Shown here: piece after piece, positions 58,344 to 64,000 of the stretch
Layout of the letters: each line of letters opens with the position of its first letter
Numbering within the stretch: the first letter of the stretch is position 1
Assembly: GCA_944388995.1 (NCBI GenBank)
Contig: CALXKN010000009.1
Location: 16,929-80,928 of the forward strand
Origin: an uncultured Spirochaetota bacterium
GTDB taxonomy: Bacteria > Spirochaetota > Spirochaetia > JAFGXN01
Reading direction: 5' to 3'
DNA length: 64,000 bases
The notes under the pieces: generated by a model
The model's database searches: none
What the model was told of the DNA's origin: nothing
Seen by the model: only the letters and a program-made list of their open reading frames with translations
Made by a program: the position numbers and the translations under genes

Positions 58344-59357
58344 TTACGGATAATTTTTCCGGAATCCGTCGACGCGCGGCGACGCCGACAGCTGCAGACC
58401 GTCGCGGTCGCCCCGTTTCAGATAATGGTAACCGATACCGGCAACCATCGCCGCATTGTCCCCGCAAAGGCTCAGCGAAGGAAAAATCACCTCCCGGTTT
58501 TTCTGTTCGGCAACTTTTTTCCGGAGCAGGGAATTCGCCGCCACGCCGCCGCCGGCCACAATCCGGTTAATGCCGGTATCATCGCACAAACGGAAAAGTT
58601 TTTTCAGCAGAATGTCGACAGCCCGTTTTTGAAACGAGGCGGCGATATTTTCCGGCGTATCCGCCGCTCCCGGCCGGAGAAACTGACGGCGCTGATTGAT
58701 GACGGCGTTTTTGAGTCCGGAGTAAGAGACATCATAAGGATGATTTCCTTTATACAGCCGCGGAGAAGGAAAAACAAAAGCATCGGCGTCGCCTTTTGCA
58801 GCAAGCCGATCGACAGCAACGCCTCCCGGATAACCGAAACCGTAAAATTTGGCCACCTTGTCGAACGCCTCGCCGACCGCATCATCGATCGTAGCTCCTC
58901 GGATGATGATATCGTCAAAATCCCTCACTTCACATAAAATCGTATTGCCGCCGGAGACCAGCAGTCCGATGTAGGGATACGGAATTTCCCGTTCCAAGTG
59001 GGCGGCGTAAATATGCGCCCGGATGTGGTCAACCCCGACAAACGGAAGACCGAGAGCATAGGCAAAGCTCTTCGCAAAGCTGACGCCGACCAAAAGGGAG
59101 CCGATTAAACCCGGACGGTTTGTAACCGCTACTGCGTCAATATCCTCTTTTTTCAGGCCGGCTTCTTGCAACGCCTCCCTTACAACGGGACGAATCCATT
59201 CGGTGTGAATGCGGGAGGCAATTTCGGGAACAACCCCGTTGTATTGCCGGTGCCAGTCGATTTGGGTCGCAACCCGGTTGCTTAAAATCTTTCGCCCGTC
59301 TTCGACAACGGCCGCAGCGCACTCGTCGCAGGAAGTTTCAATTCCCAGTACTTTCAT
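58344..59357 (-). CDS. tsaD: tRNA t6A synthesis protein TsaD
   Basis: ATG 59357 with AAGGAAAAACG ahead; 337 residues. VLGIETSCDECAAAVVEDG, NRPGLIGSLLVGVSFAKSFA, VDHIRAHIYAAHLERE (HxxxH metal site), LLVSGGNTILCEVRDFD, CGDNAAMVAGIGY near the end. Makes the t6A base of tRNA with TsaC, which is also in this window (61894-62460). Confidence 0.95.
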   Translation of the reverse strand: MKVLGIETSCDECAAAVVEDGRKILSNRVATQIDWHRQYNGVVPEIASRIHTEWIRPVVREALQEAGLKKEDIDAVAVTNRPGLIGSLLVGVSFAKSFAYALGLPFVGVDHIRAHIYAAHLEREIPYPYIGLLVSGGNTILCEVRDFDDIIIRGATIDDAVGEAFDKVAKFYGFGYPGGVAVDRLAAKGDADAFVFPSPRLYKGNHPYDVSYSGLKNAVINQRRQFLRPGAADTPENIAASFQKRAVDILLKKLFRLCDDTGINRIVAGGGVAANSLLRKKVAEQKNREVIFPSLSLCGDNAAMVAGIGYHYLKRGDRDGLQLSASPRVDGFRKNYP

Positions 59358-60417
59358 CGTTTTTCCTTGCTTCATTGAGAAGATAGGTCAGATTCTCAAT
59401 GACAAATCCTTCTTCCGTTAAGGCCGGATAGTAGCGCATCATCAAATCGGCCAGCTCCGAGGTAACGGCGTGACCGATCATTACCGCATGACCTTTTCCG
59501 CGCGCGGTCGCCTTTCCCGCCTCAACGGCGATTTTCAACGATTCGATGTCCTTTTCATTATCCAAAAACATGCTGTTACGCTCCAATACGACGAAATTCA
59601 GCGCGGCCGCCGCCTCCCTGATGCGGGAATCGGCGGTTGTCCGGCTGTCCAGAAAAAAGAGATTCTTCTCTTTTAAAGTTTTTAAAAGCCACGATGAAAG
59701 TTCAAGCGACGAAGTTCCTTTTGACCCCATATGGTTGTTAACGCCGACCGCACCCGGAACCGATTTCAGATTACTCTCCAGGCACGCCAGCCGCTCTTCC
59801 CCGTTCATCGACTCGGTTAAAAGCCCCGGTCCCGGATAAACGCCTCCGATCGCTTCCATCGGTTGGTGCAGCAGCAACTCCTGTCCCGCCGCCTTCACCC
59901 GTTCGGCCGCCTCCGTACTCGCCGGCAATCCCGGCAAAACGGCGAAGGTCACTTTTCCCGGCACCCGCAAAAACCGCTCCAAATCTTCCAGATTATTTCC
60001 CACATCGTCAATGACAAAACAAAGCACCGGTCTTTTTGTCTCCGCCGCGGCCGGTTCTTCTTTACGCGGCTCCGCCTTCTTTTCAGGTTCAGAATCGACA
60101 GGAATTGCGGAGTCTGTCTTTTCTTTGGGAATTTCCTCAGAACCGTCTTCCTCTGCCGTTTTTACAGACGGCTCTTCAATGACCAGCGCTTCCTCCGCCG
60201 TTTTTACGGACGGCTCTTCAATGACCGGCGCTTCCTCCGATCGAAGCCGTTTTTCATGTTCATACAAAGTCCAAACTCCGACCGCGCACAGTAGAACCAA
60301 CAAAACCGACAAAAAAACGGTTCCATCCGGCTTTTTCCGTATTTTTTTCCTTCCGGATGCGGATTTTACCGAATCTTTCTTTTTAGGCTTACCTTCCCGC
60401 TTCTTCTTTTCTGCCAC
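59338..60417 (-). CDS. divergent polysaccharide deacetylase (YibQ-like)
   Basis: 359 residues. A basic N-terminus, one membrane helix (GTVFLSVLLVLLCAVGVWTL), an acidic linker with a 14-residue tandem repeat (VIEEPSVKTA twice), and a NodB-like domain: RPVLCFVIDDVGNNLEDLER, FAVLPGLPASTEAAERV, LLLHQPMEAIGG, GVNNHMGSKGTS, GHAVMIGHAVTSE. Probably a periplasmic cell-envelope enzyme. Overlaps tsaD by 20 bp. Confidence 0.85.
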   Translation of the reverse strand: MAEKKKREGKPKKKDSVKSASGRKKIRKKPDGTVFLSVLLVLLCAVGVWTLYEHEKRLRSEEAPVIEEPSVKTAEEALVIEEPSVKTAEEDGSEEIPKEKTDSAIPVDSEPEKKAEPRKEEPAAAETKRPVLCFVIDDVGNNLEDLERFLRVPGKVTFAVLPGLPASTEAAERVKAAGQELLLHQPMEAIGGVYPGPGLLTESMNGEERLACLESNLKSVPGAVGVNNHMGSKGTSSLELSSWLLKTLKEKNLFFLDSRTTADSRIREAAAALNFVVLERNSMFLDNEKDIESLKIAVEAGKATARGKGHAVMIGHAVTSELADLMMRYYPALTEEGFVIENLTYLLNEARKNDESTGN

Positions 60418-60594
60418 GATTTAAAATAGAACGAATACGCCAAATAATCAAGAGCCGGAGAACGCTTTTTGCACGAGAAAGAAAAAAAGCATCTTTTACT
60501 TTTTCCGCAAAGCCTTTCGAAAATCCGGCAAAACTTTTCAAAACCCGATGAAAGAAACGGCTGTTTATGATATGATGGGCGCAAGGAGTTTGTC

Positions 60595-61905
60595 ATGGAA
60601 AACATCGGATTTACCGTTCCCGAAATTCTGTTGCCCGAAAAAGGCGTCGATTTGTCGAAATGGGCGGTTGTCGCCTGCGATCAATTCAGTTCGGAGCCCG
60701 CTTATTGGGATTCCGTCTCACAGTTTGTCGGCGAGGCTCCGTCAACGCTGAAACTGACTTATCCCGAAGCATATCTGGAAAGCGATACGGGCGACGAACG
60801 AATCCGGAAAATCAACGAAGCCATGAACGAGTGTCTGCAAAACGGCACTTTACAATCCGTCGGAAAGGGCATTATTGTTGTTGAACGGCACTTCTCCGAC
60901 CCCAAAAAACCGCCGCGGAAAGGATTAATACTGGCGGTTGATATGGAGTGTTACGACTTCTCCTCCGGCTCTGTTTCACTGATCCGAGCTACAGAAGGAA
61001 CCATTCAGGAGCGAATTCCGCCGAGAGTCAGAATTCGAGAGAATGCACCGCTCGAATTTCCGCACATTCTGATTCTTATCGACGATCCGACCGACTCCGT
61101 GATGAAAGCAGCCGAAAAAGCGCGGCAAACTGTCGTCTACGACTTTGAATTGATGAAAAATTCGGGACATCTGCACGGCTCTCTCATTCAGGATCCGGAC
61201 GACTGTGGTGACGTTTGCGGCGCCCTGAACGCATTGGCAGACAAAAACGCGTTCCGGAACCGTTACGGCAGCGACGACGTGATTCTCTTCGCTGTCGGAG
61301 ACGGAAATCACAGTCTGGCAACGGCAAAAACAATCTGGGAAAAGAAAAAAATCTCGCTGACGGCAGCCGAACGGGAAACCGACCCGGCGCGTTTTGTTCT
61401 GGTTGAAATCAATAACATTTATGACGAAGGGATCGCATTTGAACCGATTCACCGCGTTCTCTTCAACACCGATACCGAAAAACTGATGCGAATTTTCTCA
61501 CAAAAAGCCGACATTCGGTTCGAAACAGTGCCGTTTGACAAAAAAGAACTGAAAACCTTTGCCGAAACAACAGCCGCAATCCAGTCGTTTTACCTGTTTG
61601 ACAAAACAGGCTGCCGAAAAGCTGTCGTCGGCCGACCGTTATCCGCTATCACGGCGGGAACTGTCCAAACGATTTTGGATGAATTTTTAAAAGAAAGCGG
61701 AGGTAAAATCGACTACATCCACGGCGTCGACAGCACGGCGGAGCTCGGTACCCGCCCCGGAAACGCAGGAATTGTTCTGCCGGGAATTGCTAAAACCGAA
61801 TTTTTTGAAACTGTTATCCGCGACGGTGCTTTTCCGAGAAAAACCTTCAGTATGGGCGAAGCAAACGAAAAACGGTTTTACATGGAAGGAAAATTAATCA
61901 AATAG
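60595..61905 (+). CDS. DUF1015 family protein
   Basis: 436 residues: GFTVPEILLPEKGVDLSKWA, VVACDQFSSEPAYWDSVSQF, FAVGDGNHSLATAKTIWE (the family's DGxHR-like motif), EINNIYDEGIAFEPIHRVLF. A member of DUF1015 in full length. Possibly a SpoOJ/ParB-fold (Ser kinase-like) protein. Converges with the TsaC gene, overlapping 12 bp. Confidence 0.9.
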   Translation: MENIGFTVPEILLPEKGVDLSKWAVVACDQFSSEPAYWDSVSQFVGEAPSTLKLTYPEAYLESDTGDERIRKINEAMNECLQNGTLQSVGKGIIVVERHFSDPKKPPRKGLILAVDMECYDFSSGSVSLIRATEGTIQERIPPRVRIRENAPLEFPHILILIDDPTDSVMKAAEKARQTVVYDFELMKNSGHLHGSLIQDPDDCGDVCGALNALADKNAFRNRYGSDDVILFAVGDGNHSLATAKTIWEKKKISLTAAERETDPARFVLVEINNIYDEGIAFEPIHRVLFNTDTEKLMRIFSQKADIRFETVPFDKKELKTFAETTAAIQSFYLFDKTGCRKAVVGRPLSAITAGTVQTILDEFLKESGGKIDYIHGVDSTAELGTRPGNAGIVLPGIAKTEFFETVIRDGAFPRKTFSMGEANEKRFYMEGKLIK

Positions 61906-62460
61906 AGAAAAAACGGTTTTTGCGTCAACAGCGCCTTCACGGATGATGATCGGTTTTCCCTGAGTCAAATCGACAATCGTTGAAGGCGCTTTTTTTTTCA
62001 AATTGCCTCCATCAACAATCAAGTCGACTGAAGAACCGAAAACGGCGGCAATTTCGTCAAACGAATTCAGCGGCGGTTCACCGGAGATGTTGACGCTTGT
62101 CGAAAAAAGAGGGCGGCCGAGCGCGTTTAAAATTTTTTGCAGCCGCGGATCATCGGGACAGCGGAGCGCGACGGTTCCCCCGTCAAAATCCCGGACAATG
62201 ACTGTCAGCGGCGCCGGCCAAAACGCCTTCACCCGTTCGGGTAAAACATCAGGAGAATACGGGGAAATATCGGCGTCGGGAATCAGCCGCAAAAAACGCT
62301 TTTCCCGACGTTTTTTCAATTCAATGAGTTTTGACTCGGTTTCCGGAGCCGCACCGACCAAACCGTAAATCGTATCGCACGGCATAATGACAACTCGGTT
62401 TTCAGCGAGAGCCTGAACGATGAGCCCGAACCGTCCGAAAGTGATCCGTTTTGCGTTCAT
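61894..62460 (-). CDS. TsaC/Sua5-family threonylcarbamoyl-AMP synthase
   Basis: ATG 62460 gives 188 residues. VVIMPCDTIYGLVGAAPETE (PTDTxYGL-like), ELKKRREKRFLRLIPDADI, FWPAPLTVIVRDFDGGTVAL, PLFSTSVNISGEPPLNSFDE, VDGGNLKKKAPSTIVDLTQG. It makes the intermediate that TsaD uses. The KRR in place of the usual KxRP could mean the YciO branch. Overlaps the FtsB-like gene by about 58 bp. Confidence 0.85.
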   Translation of the reverse strand: MNAKRITFGRFGLIVQALAENRVVIMPCDTIYGLVGAAPETESKLIELKKRREKRFLRLIPDADISPYSPDVLPERVKAFWPAPLTVIVRDFDGGTVALRCPDDPRLQKILNALGRPLFSTSVNISGEPPLNSFDEIAAVFGSSVDLIVDGGNLKKKAPSTIVDLTQGKPIIIREGAVDAKTVFSLFD

Positions 62461-62890
62461 GACGAACCGTTCCCCCTCCGAGCGCAACAAAAAGCAAAAA
62501 TGAAAAAGAAGCCACAACACCCGCAACCGAATAAATCATTTTAAAAAAAGAAAACCCGGACGGTTTTAACAGCGTTCGAAAACTGCCGTATTCTTCCGAA
62601 AGCCCTTTCTTGACATATCCGTCAATCTGCACAACCACATCATCGCTCGTATACATTGACAGTTTCCGAGCTTCCAATAAATAAAAGTCATCGGAAGCAT
62701 AATCGTTACGCATAGAAGAAAGGGATGCGGAAATATCTTTCAATACAACCGTATTGCTTTTGATTTCGGAAATATTATCGTTTACGCGCTTAATATCCAA
62801 AAGACCATAACGACCGAAAACACAGTTTGCAAGAATACAGAGAGAAAACACAATCGATGAAACGAGAACAATCCGAGACAGGATTCTCAT
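62402..62890 (-). CDS. FtsB/DivIC-like septum membrane protein
   Basis: ATG 62890 is preferred to the longer frame because MRILSRIVLVSSIVFSLCIL is a good membrane start. 162 residues: N-terminal membrane helix, then FGRYGLLDIKRVNDNISEIK, the FtsB-like order (short linker and helix), and a second membrane segment at the end (FKMIYSVAGVVASFSFLLFV). The second helix is not typical of FtsB, so it may be a different coiled-coil membrane protein. Confidence 0.6.
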   Translation of the reverse strand: MRILSRIVLVSSIVFSLCILANCVFGRYGLLDIKRVNDNISEIKSNTVVLKDISASLSSMRNDYASDDFYLLEARKLSMYTSDDVVVQIDGYVKKGLSEEYGSFRTLLKPSGFSFFKMIYSVAGVVASFSFLLFVALGGGTVRHERKTDHFRTVRAHRSGSR

Positions 62891-62998
62891 ACTTTTTTTT
62901 CGACATTGGAAAGGATTAAATTGAGAAAAAAAAACATTGTCAAGCAATCGAAAAAGAGTTATAATTTTAAGTAAGTATGGGAAATCGGGGGGATATTA

Positions 62999-64000
62999 AT
63001 GAACCGTAAAAAATCAAATCCGCCTTCGGATTTTGAACTCGACAAATACGGCGTCTGGGTCAAAACAAAACTGGATCACCTGAAAACATTAACGCCATCA
63101 GAAGAAACACCGGAATTCAGTTCCCCGAAAGCAGGAGAAATTTTTACTCCGCAAAATACCCCGTCATCCCTCAGCTTTGACTCTATCCGCAACCAAATAG
63201 AAAGCATTAAAAAAGATTTAGCCGATTTACGAAATGAAATTCATGATCGACCGGAAAATAACACTGACGCAAAAACAACAGAGGACTTTTTTGAGGAATA
63301 CCCGTTTTCTTTGAAAACAGATGATGATATTCCGAGTAGCACAAATACCGTTTTACCGCTATGGGATGATTTCGATATTCCTTCCGTCGGCGAAAATCAA
63401 TCATCCGAATTCAAAAAAAAGACGTTCCTTTATGAAATTCCTGAATCAAGCTCTGAGTCTCTTTTTAATGACGATTTGCAGCTCACAGAAGAAGACAAAC
63501 GTTTGTTCGAAGAAGAGACCCGCAATTCATCATTGCCGGAAGAGACAACGACGGATTTGATTCTTGACGCGCCGGAAGGTTTTGAAGATCCGGTCACAGC
63601 GGAGACGCAGACGGAAAAATCCGGAGATACGGAATTGCATGACGGCGCGGATTCCGATTTAACGGAAGATTTTGATTTATCTGTCCCCCCCGATTTTTTC
63701 GAGGAACCGATTGTCGAGGAACCGATTGTCGAGGAACCGATTGTCGAGGAACCGATTGTCGAGGAACCGATTGTCGAGGAACCGATTGTCGAGGAACCGA
63801 TTGTCGAGGAACCGATTGTCGAGGAACCGATTGTCGAGGAACCGATTGTCGAGGAACCGATTGTCGAGGAACCGATTGTCGAGGAACCGATTGTCGAGGA
63901 ACCGATTGTCGAGGAACCGATTGTCGAGGAACCGATTGTCGAGGAACCGATTGTCGAGGAACCGATTGTCGAGGAACCGATTGTCGAGGAACCGATTGTC
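62999..64000 (+). CDS. acidic repeat protein, 3' end cut by window
   Basis: ATG 62999 with GGGGGG seven bases ahead. The 334 codons inside the window have no stop. Residues 1-60 are ordinary ([20 protein letters not shown]), a coiled coil lies near [20 protein letters not shown], then the protein becomes strongly acidic, and from residue ~235 repeats EEPIV 20 times. No signal or membrane helix is seen. Not recognised; such repeats occur in spirochaete surface and cytoskeletal-linked proteins. Confidence 0.7.
   Translation, partial: MNRKKSNPPSDFELDKYGVWVKTKLDHLKTLTPSEETPEFSSPKAGEIFTPQNTPSSLSFDSIRNQIESIKKDLADLRNEIHDRPENNTDAKTTEDFFEEYPFSLKTDDDIPSSTNTVLPLWDDFDIPSVGENQSSEFKKKTFLYEIPESSSESLFNDDLQLTEEDKRLFEEETRNSSLPEETTTDLILDAPEGFEDPVTAETQTEKSGDTELHDGADSDLTEDFDLSVPPDFFEEPIVEEPIVEEPIVEEPIVEEPIVEEPIVEEPIVEEPIVEEPIVEEPIVEEPIVEEPIVEEPIVEEPIVEEPIVEEPIVEEPIVEEPIVEEPIVEEPIV
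63701..64000 (+). repeat. 20 perfect copies of a 15-bp repeat, continuing past the edge
   Basis: Unit GAGGAACCGATTGTC (Glu-Glu-Pro-Ile-Val), 300 bp, no base differences within the window. Being a multiple of three it changes length without changing frame. Perfect copies suggest recent expansion, or a possible assembly artefact in copy number. Confidence 0.95.

Noticed and set aside
63701..64000. Repeats as CRISPR or satellite
   Set aside because: No spacers; the unit is in frame and codes for EEPIV.
33144..64000. tRNA, rRNA or SRP RNA genes
   Set aside because: None recognised by eye in gaps between genes; a covariance search would decide.

Overview
The window looks like the chromosome of a spirochaete close to Treponema, carrying a prophage. 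The inference rests on gene order on the right side (ffh-rpsP-khpA-rimM-trmD-rplS, then an FlhB-like C-terminal protein, yraN, coaD, rpmF, acpP, rnc), a spirochaete-style lipoprotein, a short sigma-70 factor, PPDK and a citrate synthase. No rRNA or tRNA was seen, so the assignment is by content only.

Bases 1-33,125 are a prophage of contractile-tail type, with its left end outside the window. Nearly all genes lie on the minus strand. From the edge rightwards come a tail-collar protein (cut by the window), a low-GC moron island (1,271-3,355) with its own promoters and terminator, baseplate genes (J-like, a LysM/gp25 fusion, spike, hub), a 1,404-residue portal-MuF protein carrying two internal repeats, the terminase subunits, a late promoter, and a replication/recombination block (initiator with an embedded iteron array, HNH protein, NinB-like protein, ASCH, DUF1064, SSB, RecT, DUF1351, YqaJ exonuclease). 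A control region (25.1-30.5 kb) follows, then a DUF1828/DUF6978-type pair and a tyrosine integrase next to the host htrA terminator.

The control region is the most unusual part. Three rightward helix-turn-helix repressors each sit beside a leftward TTGACA-type promoter. Each promoter carries three operator dyads spaced 30-32 bp, and each region has its own operator sequence. All three repressor genes have a -10 hexamer exactly 6 nt before the ATG, so they are probably leaderless like lambda cI. Two of the leftward transcripts begin with a leader that ends in an intrinsic terminator placed just before the first gene. In both, the terminator loop is complementary to the loop of an upstream hairpin, with different sequences in the two cases. 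This suggests a kissing-loop attenuator or antiterminator. The third switch keeps a remnant of this leader but faces into the back of the second repressor.

Bases 33,144-64,000 are host chromosome: htrA, a phosphohexomutase, citrate synthase, trmB, ppdK, a lipoprotein, a sigma factor, groES, a JAMM-DinG fusion, a TRIC-like channel, aroH, an SPFH-like membrane protein, thiamine pyrophosphokinase, cca, rnc, acpP, rpmF, coaD, yraN, the ffh-rplS ribosome/translation cluster, tsaD, a divergent polysaccharide deacetylase, a DUF1015 protein, a TsaC/Sua5 protein, an FtsB-like protein and an acidic protein that runs off the right edge in 20 perfect 15-bp repeats. Genes are tightly packed and no stretch above 300 bp is left without a feature.
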